Positions 36,088 to 45,710 are shown, counted from the first letter of the stretch. The stretch is DNA of 64,000 nucleotides from Pedobacter frigidisoli (GCF_004331675.1 NZ_SJSN01000003.1:62001-126000), one strand, 5' to 3'. The notes: generated by a model not told the origin, from the letters alone. Made by a program: numbers and translations.

Positions 36088-37803
36088 TTATTTACCTTTT
36101 CCTTTTGGTGCAGGGGCTGCCAATTCTTTTAGTTTAGCTGCTGCAAATGTACCTGCTGGATAAACCGCTACACTCTTATCAAAATACTCTTTTGCCTTAG
36201 CCTTATCAGAGTTATAATAATAACCACCTATATTATCGTAAGCTTCTGATAATTTCTTAGCATTAGGGGTAACTAACTCCGGTTTTTCAGTAACCTTTTG
36301 AATAAATGTTTCAAAATACGGTACCATTAGGCCTTTTGGAGTTTTTTCATCATCCAATAAACTATTAATACGAGCTCTGTAAAGATAAGCATCTGTAGTT
36401 TCTGGTGCCAATTGTGTTACTTTAGCTATAGATGAATCGGCTTTTACAAGTAAATCTTTTGATGGATTTTTCTTTGCGGAGTATTGAGTTGCATAATCAA
36501 AATAATAAGCTAAGCCATTGTAAAAGTAACTATAAAGTACACCTTTAGAATTAGGACCCGCTGCAATTACTTTATCATAAATTTGAGCTGATTTAGCATA
36601 TTTTTTGGCATCAAAGAATGTTTTGGCAACTTCTGCTAATGCTTCAGTATTTGCTGAATCTTTCTCAACTGCTTTAGTAATGTTTATCAACGCTAAGCTA
36701 TCTTGACCAGCCTTTAACTGAGCTTTACCTAAATAAAGATAATCGAATCCTAAAATTTTATTTGGATCTTTTTCTTTAGCGAAAAACTCATCCATGCTTT
36801 TCAAAGCTTGTGGATAGTTTTTATTCTCGTAAGCTGACCATCCTTTTAATCTTGATACCACAATTCCCTTAGGATCATTTGCTGGAACCTGTAAGGCTGT
36901 TGCAACTTGTTCTAAAGTTTGGTAATCTTTTGCGTAAAATAAGAACTGTGCGTAACGTAATTGAGATTCTAATGATTTATCAGTTAAATCAAGATATTTT
37001 TTGTAATTCTCAATTCCTTTAGTTGCTCTTTCTTTGTTAACCCCAAAGCTACTCCATAAAAGGTAAAGTTCACCAAGTTCGCGATAGGCAGGGCCATAGT
37101 TTGGATCAGCAGTAATTACATCATTTAATTCTTTTTCACCTTCGGCGAAAGCTCTAGAATCTTTATACATTCTACCAATTTGAGTTTTTGCTCTTCTGTT
37201 GGTTGGATCGATATCGTTTACACGCATGTAAGGACCCAAAGCTTCAGAATTTTTCTTTTGTAGTGCATAAGCATCACCTTGTGCTAAGAAAATCTCAGCG
37301 TCTTTGTCCTTAGAATCCAACTCATCTGCCTTGGTAATGTTTGCTAAAGCACTTGTAAAGTCTGGCTTAGAAACATCATCACTTGGCTTATCTTGAGCTA
37401 AATATGCCTTGCCGATATATAAATAAGTTTTATAATCTTTAGAAGCTATAGCTACAGCCTTATCAAAATTAGTTTTTGCAGATGTTGGATTGTTGGATAA
37501 CATATCTGCCTCACCTAAGCCAATAAGGTTTAAGTTATTTTTTGGATCAGTGGCCAAGCCTTTGTTAAATACTGCTCTAGCTGAATCTATATAACCAGTT
37601 TTAAGATAAACCAAACCAAGATTGTAATAGTTATTACCATCAGTTGCTTTAGTGCTTACCAATGATTTAAGCATTGATGAAGCTTTTTGGTACTGTTCAG
37701 CATCGATAGCTTTTTTCGCGTCATTCAAATCTTGAGCAAAAACTGCAGATCCCATCAACACCAAACCTAAATTTAAGGTTATTGCTTTCTTTAAAATTTT
37801 CAT
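36088..37803 (-). CDS. Tetratricopeptide-repeat secreted/periplasmic protein
   Basis: 571 residues with a signal peptide (cut near VFAQ-DL, residue 24) and about ten TPR or TPR-like helical repeats across the body, for example NYYNLGLVYLKTGYIDSARAVFNKGLATDP. The C-terminus is rich in Ala/Pro/Lys. It has no enzyme motif. It is the last gene of the exbB-exbD-exbD-tonB-small protein-PstS-like operon, 72 bases after the PstS-like gene. I infer a scaffold role tied to TonB energisation or outer-membrane traffic. Confidence 0.85.
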   Translation of the reverse strand: MKILKKAITLNLGLVLMGSAVFAQDLNDAKKAIDAEQYQKASSMLKSLVSTKATDGNNYYNLGLVYLKTGYIDSARAVFNKGLATDPKNNLNLIGLGEADMLSNNPTSAKTNFDKAVAIASKDYKTYLYIGKAYLAQDKPSDDVSKPDFTSALANITKADELDSKDKDAEIFLAQGDAYALQKKNSEALGPYMRVNDIDPTNRRAKTQIGRMYKDSRAFAEGEKELNDVITADPNYGPAYRELGELYLLWSSFGVNKERATKGIENYKKYLDLTDKSLESQLRYAQFLFYAKDYQTLEQVATALQVPANDPKGIVVSRLKGWSAYENKNYPQALKSMDEFFAKEKDPNKILGFDYLYLGKAQLKAGQDSLALINITKAVEKDSANTEALAEVAKTFFDAKKYAKSAQIYDKVIAAGPNSKGVLYSYFYNGLAYYFDYATQYSAKKNPSKDLLVKADSSIAKVTQLAPETTDAYLYRARINSLLDDEKTPKGLMVPYFETFIQKVTEKPELVTPNAKKLSEAYDNIGGYYYNSDKAKAKEYFDKSVAVYPAGTFAAAKLKELAAPAPKGKGK

Positions 37804-37875
37804 CGGATATCCTGTTTTTTGTTAATAAAAATGAAGTTTCTTAATAGATTACTTCGTGGTTCAATTTATAATTAA

Positions 37876-38784
37876 TTAATTTTTATTCCCTTTTGTAAGG
37901 TTAAGTTGTCTAGGCATTAACTTATGTGGGCCTAGTCCAGATTTAAGTACAATCAATTGTCCTCGCTGGCTTCTTAACCATGTTGCAAATCCTGTGCCTA
38001 AACCATCTCTGCCTTCGCAATCTATTATATTTACGTTTCTAAGGAAAGGATAGATTCCTTTAATCAGATTGTCTTGCGTTGGTTTATAGAATTGATCATC
38101 TCCTGGTTTACCTTTTAGATTTTTAACACCTAAAAGTTTTACCTGCTCTAGGTATTTAGCCATATCAGTATTTCGTTCAGAAACCCAATTAACGCCTAAA
38201 ATACCAATAAAATTTTTATCTTCCGCAATAAGTTTAATTACTTCATTGCTAGAATTTTTAGAGTAAACACCTGAGGCCGGAAATTGACTGATACTAGCCA
38301 AGTCCTTGAAATATTGAAAGGTGCTTGAATAAGCATTATCAAACACCAATTTCTTATCTGATTTCTTCCCCTGCAAAATATCAATTACTTCTTTAACGTC
38401 GATGGTGCTGTCGATATTGCCTTTATTGGTAATTAAAGCAATTCCATCAACTGCAAACCTTGAGGTATTAATCCGAATATGACGTTGGTTATAATATTTT
38501 TCTTCTGCCTTTGTAAGTAACCTGGGTAAAACAATTACCCTAACACTATCATTTAAAAATGCTGGCAAAAGTTTTTGCTCGGCCTTAACAATTGTTTGAA
38601 ACTTTGCTTGAGGATAATCTAGGTTAAAGATATCTATTTGTTGCTGTACAATTGGACCAACACTTTCATCAACCAATATTTTTAAAGTACCGCTCGTTCT
38701 GGTCTCTTTCACAACATTTGTTTTATCTTTTCTTTTACAAGATACAAATGCCAGAATGCAGAATATAAAAAGGATGTTTCTCAT
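37876..38784 (-). CDS. PstS-like substrate-binding lipoprotein
   Basis: 302 residues starting with a lipoprotein signal (lipobox FVSC, Cys16). The body resembles the phosphate-binding PBP superfamily: GTLKILVDESVGPIVQQQ, TSRFAVDGIALITNKGN, FQYFKD, and GVYSKNSSNEVIKLIAEDKNFIGILG. No pstC, pstA or pstB lies near. It sits in a TonB operon, 8 bases after a small membrane protein, so it is unlikely to serve an ABC importer here. Ligand unknown. Confidence 0.8.
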   Translation of the reverse strand: MRNILFIFCILAFVSCKRKDKTNVVKETRTSGTLKILVDESVGPIVQQQIDIFNLDYPQAKFQTIVKAEQKLLPAFLNDSVRVIVLPRLLTKAEEKYYNQRHIRINTSRFAVDGIALITNKGNIDSTIDVKEVIDILQGKKSDKKLVFDNAYSSTFQYFKDLASISQFPASGVYSKNSSNEVIKLIAEDKNFIGILGVNWVSERNTDMAKYLEQVKLLGVKNLKGKPGDDQFYKPTQDNLIKGIYPFLRNVNIIDCEGRDGLGTGFATWLRSQRGQLIVLKSGLGPHKLMPRQLNLTKGNKN

Positions 38785-38792
38785 TTAATGAC

Positions 38793-39011
38793 TTAGTCTC
38801 GCCTACCCAGGCTTAATAATCTTATAAAAGCATAAATAATCAAGAAGATTCCTATTGCTATTTTCCCCCAGTGTGGGATATTTAGATTTAGGCCCTTCCA
38901 AAAGATAAATGCGAAGCCCAATATCACATAGAAAACAAACATGACAAGGCCTAAAATGAGCAAAAACCGCTGTTTAGGCGATTTTTGCTTAAAAATATCA
39001 AAATTTAACAT
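38793..39011 (-). CDS. Small two-helix membrane protein, unknown function
   Basis: 72 residues with two predicted membrane segments (about 15-35 and 48-66) and a positively charged start (KQKSPKQRF). I do not recognise a family. It lies 6 bases after tonB and 8 before the PstS-like gene, so it is probably a conserved accessory part of this operon. Confidence 0.7.
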   Translation of the reverse strand: MLNFDIFKQKSPKQRFLLILGLVMFVFYVILGFAFIFWKGLNLNIPHWGKIAIGIFLIIYAFIRLLSLGRRD

Positions 39012-39017
39012 CTACTA

Positions 39018-39836
39018 TTAGTTCAATGTAAAGTTAACGTTGATGTTGTATTTTACCCTCACCGGCTTACCATTTTGGATACCTGGGTTCCAACGTGGAC
39101 TAGCTTTTAATACACGGATAGCTTCCTCATCAGTTCCACTACCCAAACCGCGGGTAACAGTTATATCGGTTAACTTACCATCCTTTTCAACAACGAAAGA
39201 TAAAAACACTTTACCTTGTACGTTATTTTCTTGTGCCATTGGCGGGTATTTAATTGCGTTACCTAAATATTTGTAGAACTTAGGTAAACCGCCTGGAAAC
39301 TCTGGTTGTTTTTCAATACTAACGAAGTCATAAACTTGGTTATCATCAACAGCAACTGCGTTTTCTCTTTTTGGTCCTTCACCAACTGGCTCGTTAATAA
39401 CGATATCAGCAGTTGGATCTCCTTTAATATCACGTTGACCTGGGTCAGCCTCTTTCAATTTTTCTACCGTAGGTGGTTCATCACGAACCTCAATATCGGG
39501 TTTAACAATTGGAGGTGGCATTTTCACCTGATCCACTTTTGGTGGTGGTGGTTCTACCGGTGGTGGTGGTGGTGTTTTTGGATCCACTGGTGGTGGCGGT
39601 GCTAAAATAACTTCTTGTGCTTTAAGTTTCTCATCTTCCTGATCCATAGAGCCTTTAATAAGACTATAGATTTTTGGAGAGAAGAATAACACTAGAAATA
39701 TTACAGATCCGATGAATAATGCTTTTGCAGTGTTCGAACCATTGGTTTTACGCAATTGGTAAGCACCGTAGCTTTTGTTTTTATCCTCAAAAACCACTTC
39801 AAGCCATTCCTTTCTTAATATATCTAACTTCGACAT
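39018..39836 (-). CDS. tonB: TonB-family energy transducer
   Basis: 272 residues: a short cytoplasmic start, one membrane helix (about 35-55), a long proline-rich stretch (PPPPPVEPPPP and similar, about 80-120) that spans the periplasm, and a C-terminal TonB domain (FYKYLGNAIKYPPMAQENNV ... GKVFLSFVVEKDG ... KASPRWNPG). It links the ExbB-ExbD proton channel to outer-membrane SusC/TonB-dependent receptors. It follows two exbD genes in the same operon. Confidence 0.93.
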   Translation of the reverse strand: MSKLDILRKEWLEVVFEDKNKSYGAYQLRKTNGSNTAKALFIGSVIFLVLFFSPKIYSLIKGSMDQEDEKLKAQEVILAPPPPVDPKTPPPPPVEPPPPKVDQVKMPPPIVKPDIEVRDEPPTVEKLKEADPGQRDIKGDPTADIVINEPVGEGPKRENAVAVDDNQVYDFVSIEKQPEFPGGLPKFYKYLGNAIKYPPMAQENNVQGKVFLSFVVEKDGKLTDITVTRGLGSGTDEEAIRVLKASPRWNPGIQNGKPVRVKYNINVNFTLN

Positions 39837-39854
39837 AACTATTGGTTTAACTGA

Positions 39855-40361
39855 TTATAAAATTCCTTGCTCTTTCATGGCTTGTTTCTCATTGTCAAGA
39901 ATGTTGTCATCATCAATCTGACGAACCTTAACTTTAAGAATTTCCAATTCATCCATCATATCTACAAAGTTCTGGAAAGTAGATCCTGATGTTGGTTTTA
40001 CCAAGACCACAAAATCTCCAGGTACTCCTGATGCATCGGCTGTTTTTCTATTTTTTACGATAGCATCGCCAACTGCAGATACAGATTCAATTGTTGGTGC
40101 ACTTGTTCCTGCAACACCCATATACCATGCTACCTTATCTTTTTTACCTAATAGGATAGTCATTGTTTTACTTGCCTTTAGCTCTAACCTATTTTCAGGT
40201 AACTTTTCGTTCTTATCTGGCTTAGCAATATCCATCGCCTGCGGCGTAGATATCGATGTTGTTAAGATAAAGAATGTTACCAAAAGAAACATTAGATCCA
40301 CCATCGGAGTCATATCAACCCTTGGTGTGGACTTCTTCCCGCCTGTGTTTAATTCTGCCAT
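39855..40361 (-). CDS. exbD: ExbD/TolR-family biopolymer transport protein (second copy)
   Basis: 168 residues with one N-terminal membrane helix. The channel Asp is in MTPMVDLMFLLVTFFILTTS, followed by a periplasmic domain ending IDDDNILDNEKQAMKEQGIL. It is 3 bases after the other exbD and 18 before tonB. It shares its domain with 47269-47796, which resembles it more than it resembles the first copy. Confidence 0.92.
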   Translation of the reverse strand: MAELNTGGKKSTPRVDMTPMVDLMFLLVTFFILTTSISTPQAMDIAKPDKNEKLPENRLELKASKTMTILLGKKDKVAWYMGVAGTSAPTIESVSAVGDAIVKNRKTADASGVPGDFVVLVKPTSGSTFQNFVDMMDELEILKVKVRQIDDDNILDNEKQAMKEQGIL

Positions 40362-40364
40362 TTC

Positions 40365-40979
40365 TTAATTCTTTTTAGCTTCAGCATTAGTAACCAATAA
40401 AAATTTGTTTACACTTTGCTTCTGAAGCACATCAATAATCTTTTTAACAACTGGATATTCTTCTTTAGCATCGCCCTTGATACTAACACGCATATCTTGA
40501 TTATTTACTTCCTTGGTTGCTGTACGAGCCTGTAAAACCCATGAGTTTAACTGATTGTCGGTCGAATCTGTAGGGATACCTCTTTGTACACCTGGTTTCA
40601 TACGATCTGTGCCACTCATAGCAATAAAACCTTTTAAGCTTGCAAAAGGTACGCCGAAAGTTGAGATCACTGAGAAACGTTTAATTTCATCAGGAGTAAA
40701 CTTTACACCATACTGCTCGCCCATTAGCTCTAATGTTCTAGCTCTTACCTTAATACCTGCTACTTCGAAGAAAACCTTACCCTGTCCGATTGTTAAAATC
40801 GCATTGTTTTCAGCCGGCACTTTAAACTCATACGTAGATGAGGGTGTAGAAACGGCTAGTGGTTCTGGTTGCCTTGCGGTAGCAGTTAAGATGAAGAAAG
40901 TAAGTAACAATGATGCCACATCACACATGGCGGTCATATCCGTTACGGTACTTGTTCTTTTAACTTTAATTCTAGGCAT
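40365..40979 (-). CDS. exbD: ExbD/TolR-family biopolymer transport protein (first copy)
   Basis: 204 residues, longer than its neighbour. The membrane helix has TDMTAMCDVASLLLTFFILTAT with the channel Asp. The periplasmic domain ends in VIDVLQKQSVNKFLLVTNAEAKKN. The two ExbDs differ strongly, suggesting a heteromeric ExbD pair around one ExbB. Confidence 0.9.
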   Translation of the reverse strand: MPRIKVKRTSTVTDMTAMCDVASLLLTFFILTATARQPEPLAVSTPSSTYEFKVPAENNAILTIGQGKVFFEVAGIKVRARTLELMGEQYGVKFTPDEIKRFSVISTFGVPFASLKGFIAMSGTDRMKPGVQRGIPTDSTDNQLNSWVLQARTATKEVNNQDMRVSIKGDAKEEYPVVKKIIDVLQKQSVNKFLLVTNAEAKKN

Positions 40980-41058
40980 AATATTTTTTACTAGTTTTTA
41001 ATAATGATGATCTTTTTTCCGGTTTTCCATAAAGCCGGTAAAAATTTTTTCAAAATTC

Positions 41059-41892
41059 TTATTTATGCGAACTAGCGTATGTTTGAACGATGCTAAAACC
41101 AGCTTCATCAATAGCATAAGTTAACTTATCAATTTTAGAAGTTAACACATTGTACATGATAATTGCTACTGTAGAAACCAAGATACCAGTCATGGTGTTA
41201 ATCAATGCCTCAGAGATACCTACCGCTAATGCTGATTGATCTGGAGCACCAGAGTTCGCTAAACCCGCGAAAGCCGTGATCATACCTTTTACTGTACCTA
41301 ATAAACCGATTAACGTACCGATTGATACTAATGTAGCGATGATGGTTAAGTTTTGCTCTAACATTGGCATTTCTAATGCTGTAGCTTCTTCAACCTCTTT
41401 TTGAATAGCAACGATTGATTGCTCAACATCCATGTTTGGATCAGCTTCAACCTCGCTATATTTTTTCAAACCAGATTTGATTACGTTAGCAACCGATCCT
41501 TGTTGTTTATCGCATTCTGCCTTAGCAGCTTCGATGTTACCAGAATTTAAGAATCCTTTTACTTTAACGATAAATGTATCTAAACTCGATTTACCGCTTG
41601 CTTTACCAATTACGATAAAACGTTCGATTGAGAATACAATTACAACTAATAATAGTCCAACTAAGATTGCTACAACAAATCCTCCTTTGAATGCAGTACC
41701 TAAATAGTTACCAGGTAAAGGTAATTTGTCTCTATCTCCGTCGATGAAGTTATCTGCGGCTCCGAATACGAAATACCATACGGCAAATCCAAGTGCTATA
41801 CAGATTGGAATTACTAATGTTGCAAATACATTTGAAGCACTTGAAGACGAGGTCTCTTTTTTAACAGTTGTTGGTTTTGGTGCGTTTGCCAT
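41059..41892 (-). CDS. exbB: ExbB/TolQ/MotA-family proton channel protein
   Basis: 277 residues with three membrane helices. The conserved MotA/TolQ core is IIATLVSIGTLIGLLGTVKGMITAFAGLA, and a downstream helix carries ISEALINTMTGILVSTVAIIMYN. It supplies proton-motive-force energy to TonB. It heads the operon exbB-exbD-exbD-tonB-small protein-PstS-like-TPR. Confidence 0.95.
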   Translation of the reverse strand: MANAPKPTTVKKETSSSSASNVFATLVIPICIALGFAVWYFVFGAADNFIDGDRDKLPLPGNYLGTAFKGGFVVAILVGLLLVVIVFSIERFIVIGKASGKSSLDTFIVKVKGFLNSGNIEAAKAECDKQQGSVANVIKSGLKKYSEVEADPNMDVEQSIVAIQKEVEEATALEMPMLEQNLTIIATLVSIGTLIGLLGTVKGMITAFAGLANSGAPDQSALAVGISEALINTMTGILVSTVAIIMYNVLTSKIDKLTYAIDEAGFSIVQTYASSHK

Positions 41893-41990
41893 TTTTTTTT
41901 AAATTTTTAGTTTTAGTTCTTGTTTTTAATTTTTAGCTGTTTTCTTTTGTACTACACACAACGTTTGTCATCTGCTTTTGTTGCGAAAAA

Positions 41991-42020
41991 CAAATTTATA
42001 AATTGATTTTAAATTACAAA
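41991..42020 (-). promoter_or_regulatory. Candidate promoter of the exbB-tonB operon
   Basis: On the minus strand TTTG (42017-42020), 18 bases, then TAAATTTG (41991-41998). Spacing is one base short of the ideal. It would give a leader of about 90 bases before the exbB ATG. Confidence 0.5.
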
Positions 42021-42090
42021 TTAATAAATCAATAAACAATTAAATCGTTACTTAAGATTTAGTTTACGGTAACCAACTTGGGCATATAAC

Positions 42091-42120
42091 AAAAAAATTG
42101 CCTCAGCCGGAGGCAATTCT
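42091..42120 (-). terminator. Terminator of pckA
   Basis: On the minus strand AATTGCCTC (42110-42118) pairs with GAGGCAATT (42096-42104) around 5 bases, then seven T. Confidence 0.88.
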
Positions 42121-42189
42121 TTCACAATAAAAACTAAAAAAAAATCTAATTGCAAATTTTTGCCATAAAAAATGCATTTAAAACTGCAT

Positions 42190-43785
42190 TTAACACAATT
42201 TTAACGCTTCTTCGTACAATTTTGAGTGAGTTGCCTGCTCTAACTGCCTAAAATTTTCTTCAAACGCATTATTCAGTTCATAAGCTTTTATGAAATATTC
42301 TTCTTGGTTATTCCATGTTTTAGATGGGTCTAATATTTCATCGGGCACATTAAAACAATGTAAAGGAATCATTAAATTAAACACATGGTGCTTTTTATAA
42401 TGTTGATGATCTAGATTTCCGCTCAACGCGGCAGTAATCATTGCCCTGGTATAACTTAATTTTATTCTCTTACCAATGCCATAAGCACCGCCGCTCCAAC
42501 CTGTATTTACCAACCAAACATTTACTTGGTGTGCCCGCAATTTTTCGCCAAGTAGCTCAGCATATTTTGATGGGTGTAATGGCAAAAATGCCTTACCAAA
42601 ACAAGCCGAGAAAGTAAGTTGTGGCTCAGTTATACCTGCTTCCGTTCCTGCTACCTTTGCGGTGTAGCCGCTCATAAAATGAAACATGGCCTGCTCTACA
42701 TTTAATTTAGAAATGGGCGGCAATACGCCAAAGGCATCAGCGGTTAAAAAGAAAATGTTTTTTGGTACGCCTGAGATTGATGGCAGTATCGCGTTCTCAA
42801 TGAAGTTTATCGGATAGGCAACACGAGTATTTTCCGTTTTATCAATGTTTGCATAATCTACATCCTTGGTTCTGGGGAAGAAGTTGATGTTCTCTAACAG
42901 GGCACCAAATTTTATCGCATTATATATTTGTGGTTCCTTTTCTTGGGTTAAATCGACACATTTTGCATAACAGCCACCCTCGAAGTTAAACACCGAGTCT
43001 TTTCCCCAGCCGTGTTCATCATCGCCGATTAATCGTCTTTCTGGATCTGCCGACAAAGTTGTTTTTCCAGTACCTGATAAGCCAAAAAATATTGCCGTAT
43101 CGCCATCCTTACCCACATTGGCAGAACAATGCATGGAAAGCGTGTTTTTATAAAGGGGTAGAATAAAGTTTAAAACAGAGAAAATTCCTTTTTTTATCTC
43201 TCCCGTATAACCGGTTCCACCAATCAAGATCATTTTTTTGGTGAAATTGATCACTGAAAAATTTTCTTGTCGGGTTCCATCGGTAGTTGGATCGGCCAAG
43301 AAACTTGGTGCCGCAATAATGGTCCATTCGGGCGTTATTCCTAAATCATCTCTTTCGGGACGGATAAATAAGTTATTGGCAAAAAGGTTTTGATAAGCAG
43401 TTTCTGTAATAACCCTAATGGATATCGAATAATCAGGATTGGCACAAGCGGAACAATCGCGAACGTAGATTTTTTTATCGTTCAGGTAACTCGTCATCTT
43501 CTTAAAAAGCTGATCGAATTTTGCTGGACTGATTTTAATATTGATGTCTCCCCACCAAACCGTGTCTTCGGTAACATCATCGCAAACGATGAATTTATCT
43601 TTTGGAGAACGGCCAGTAAATTTTCCGGTATCTATTGCCAATGCTCCAGAAGAAGCTAGCATACCTTCTTTATTTAATAAGGCTTCATCAATTAATTCCA
43701 TTGGAGATAATTGGTATTTTACGGCAATGTTCTCGCCTAGATTTAGGTAGCCTAAATCTGGCGTTTGCAGTTTCTTTTTGCTCAT
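42190..43785 (-). CDS. pckA: Phosphoenolpyruvate carboxykinase (ATP)
   Basis: 531 residues. It catalyses oxaloacetate plus ATP to PEP plus CO2 in gluconeogenesis. The P-loop GLSGTGKTTLS, the metal-binding LIGDDEHGWG, the early TGRSPKDKF and the substrate-site WWGDINIKIS are all present. It is a single-gene transcript with its own -7 box and terminator. Confidence 0.97.
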   Translation of the reverse strand: MSKKKLQTPDLGYLNLGENIAVKYQLSPMELIDEALLNKEGMLASSGALAIDTGKFTGRSPKDKFIVCDDVTEDTVWWGDINIKISPAKFDQLFKKMTSYLNDKKIYVRDCSACANPDYSISIRVITETAYQNLFANNLFIRPERDDLGITPEWTIIAAPSFLADPTTDGTRQENFSVINFTKKMILIGGTGYTGEIKKGIFSVLNFILPLYKNTLSMHCSANVGKDGDTAIFFGLSGTGKTTLSADPERRLIGDDEHGWGKDSVFNFEGGCYAKCVDLTQEKEPQIYNAIKFGALLENINFFPRTKDVDYANIDKTENTRVAYPINFIENAILPSISGVPKNIFFLTADAFGVLPPISKLNVEQAMFHFMSGYTAKVAGTEAGITEPQLTFSACFGKAFLPLHPSKYAELLGEKLRAHQVNVWLVNTGWSGGAYGIGKRIKLSYTRAMITAALSGNLDHQHYKKHHVFNLMIPLHCFNVPDEILDPSKTWNNQEEYFIKAYELNNAFEENFRQLEQATHSKLYEEALKLC

Positions 43786-44432
43786 AACAATAAGTTAGTT
43801 AGTGGGCCAAAGGTAAAGCGTTATTTAGCAAAAAAACGAATATTTTTGATTTAAAATTTACATATTGTAGCAAATACACTATTACTTAATAAACTGATTA
43901 TTAGATATTTATGTGATATTTTTGAGCTTAAAATATTTTCGTTTTATACACTAAGGGTGTTTTTGGAGGGAAGATTTGAATAGTTATATTTTTACCGATA
44001 AGGATCTTCGACTACGCTTACACAAGCTATGATTGACAACATTCTTGTTTTTTTCGTCATTGTGGGAATATTCTCTGATTTTTCATTCCTGATGCATCGG
44101 GGTAGAAATCTCCACCTTGCTCTTTACAATTTACTAGCGGCAATGAGGTTGCCACGTCACGATGAAAAATCGCGACTCGCAATGACGATCGCCTTAAACG
44201 TCACTCATATTGATTTTTATGAAATAAATTAATCCTCAGACGATCGCCCTAAAAGTTAGCGACTTTGACTACAAAACTTGAAAGACAAACTTTGCGATAG
44301 AAAGGCACAGGTTTCTGTTTGAAATACGAACCTGAGTTAAATAAACCTAGTAGGAATGGTTCGATTTTTCATCGAAAGGAATGGATAGCAGGGCTGAAGA
44401 TGCCAAGTGCTTCTTGCTTCCGTTTCCAAAAA
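43786..44432. repeat. 647-base non-coding gap with decayed repeat
   Basis: Between pckA and yciH. It holds a worn copy of the GTCATTxCGAGG element: CGTCATTGTGGGA near 44055-44067 and the inverse CTCGCAATGACG at 44176-44187. A segment at 44377-44396 resembles, in reverse complement, one at 11301-11316. A 67-codon frame across the repeat looks spurious. No tRNA or convincing gene was seen. Confidence 0.55.
43808..43815 (-). promoter_or_regulatory. -7 promoter element of pckA
   Basis: TACCTTTG on the minus strand fits TAnnTTTG and lies 22 bases before the ATG. A good -33 TTTG at the right spacing is not visible. Confidence 0.45.
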
Positions 44433-44783
44433 CTAGCCGCCAGCTTTTTTCACTTTGTAGCCATCTTTTTGAAGAATACCCATCACTTTATCGCGTACAT
44501 CGCCCTGGATCATAATTTCTCCATCCTTTACTGAACCTCCTACACCACACTTGGTTTTAAGCATCTTTCCCAATATTTCTAGATCTTCGGTACGGCCTCG
44601 ATAGCCTGTAATAAGCGTTACGGCCTTACCACCACGGTTTTTCTTATCTAGCATAACCCTTAAATCTTGCTGGTTGTTGGGTGAGGTAACGGTATCATCA
44701 ACTTCTTCAACATATTCGAATTCGGGATTGGTAGAGTACATGATTCCGCCAAGATCGCTTAAACTATTTTTCTTTGGTTTCAT
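44433..44783 (-). CDS. SUI1/eIF1-like translation factor (YciH family)
   Basis: 116 residues. The C-terminal SUI1 domain has VMLDKKNRGGKAVTLITGYRG and LKTKCGVGGSVKDGEIMIQGD, followed by KVMGILQKDGYKVKKAGG. Bacterial YciH proteins are homologues of eukaryotic eIF1 and are thought to act on initiation fidelity. It stops at 44433 and lies 45 bases after the lipid kinase gene. Confidence 0.92.
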   Translation of the reverse strand: MKPKKNSLSDLGGIMYSTNPEFEYVEEVDDTVTSPNNQQDLRVMLDKKNRGGKAVTLITGYRGRTEDLEILGKMLKTKCGVGGSVKDGEIMIQGDVRDKVMGILQKDGYKVKKAGG

Positions 44784-44828
44784 ATTGCAAAGGTAAGAGG
44801 TAAAAAGTAAAATGGAAGAGGTGAAATG

Positions 44829-45710
44829 CTATGGAACAATTACATTTAAGGAAAGTGGTTTTACGAGCCCCTCGATGTGTTTACCCATTTGCAAAGGTTC
44901 GCCATCTACATGCACGGCTCCCTCCTTTTCTCGGGTAATTACAATGTTTTTGCCTTTTATAATTTCAACCATATCTGAGGTTTCTGCCGTTCCCCTTAAC
45001 ATTACATAACTTAAAACGGGAAGCTTAAGTAGGGAGAAAGGTTTAATAATGCAAACATCGAGCAAGCCATCTTTTACGGATGCATTTGGAGCAATGTAAA
45101 CATCGTTTCCATATTGTGATGAATTGGCAATACTAATAGCGAAGGCTTTTCTGGTGTATTCCTTTCCATCGATATTAAGCAAATAGGTTTGCGCCTTATA
45201 ATGAAAAACCTCCTGAAAACCCAATTTAAGATAACCAGACAAGCCCCTTTTTTTATCTTCTGAGAAAACGGAGCTTAAGTGCGCATCGAAGCCCATACCG
45301 GCCAGGTTAAAAAAACATTTGCCGTTAAATTCTGCGGAATCGATTTGATCGACTTTTAAACTGTTGATGATAGTTAAAGCATATCGCAAATTTTTGGGAA
45401 TGCTTAAAAATCTCGCCAATCCATTACCAGAACCAAGTGGCAAAATACCCAATATTTTATTGTGCTTTAATACTTTTGTTGCTACTTCATTAATGGTTCC
45501 ATCGCCACCGGCTGCCACAATAACATCGAAATTTTTAATCGAGGCTTCATCTGCAAGCTCTGCGGCATGGCCTACATATTCAGAAAAAACGAAGTTTGGG
45601 TTAAATTTTTCCTTATCGAGGTATTTATCGATAAAATCGGGAATAGCTAATTTCCCTCTACCACCGGAGATTGGATTTATGATAAAAAGGATATTGATTT
45701 TTGTATGCAA
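44829..45710 (-). CDS. Diacylglycerol/lipid kinase family protein (YegS-like)
   Basis: 293 residues from a TTG at 45710 (MHTKINILFIINPISGGRGK). Another TTG at 45731 is also in frame; no ATG is available upstream of the conserved core. The catalytic core shows AAGGDGTINEVAT and ILPLGSGNGLARFL, the ATP site of diacylglycerol kinases. A C-terminal domain (DGLLDVCIIKPFSLLKL) completes the fold. Substrate lipid unknown. It is divergent from metK. Confidence 0.87.
   Translation of the reverse strand: MHTKINILFIINPISGGRGKLAIPDFIDKYLDKEKFNPNFVFSEYVGHAAELADEASIKNFDVIVAAGGDGTINEVATKVLKHNKILGILPLGSGNGLARFLSIPKNLRYALTIINSLKVDQIDSAEFNGKCFFNLAGMGFDAHLSSVFSEDKKRGLSGYLKLGFQEVFHYKAQTYLLNIDGKEYTRKAFAISIANSSQYGNDVYIAPNASVKDGLLDVCIIKPFSLLKLPVLSYVMLRGTAETSDMVEIIKGKNIVITREKEGAVHVDGEPLQMGKHIEGLVKPLSLNVIVP

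Noticed and set aside
37876..38784. PstS-like gene considered as a phosphate ABC importer component
   Set aside because: No pstCAB or phoU nearby; it is embedded in a TonB operon.
39306..39605. 99-codon Trp/Phe-rich frame opposite tonB
   Set aside because: It is the antisense of the Pro-rich stretch of TonB (CCx codons read as TGG), not a gene.
44029..44232. 67-codon frame between pckA and yciH
   Set aside because: It lies across a worn palindromic repeat and has no family features.
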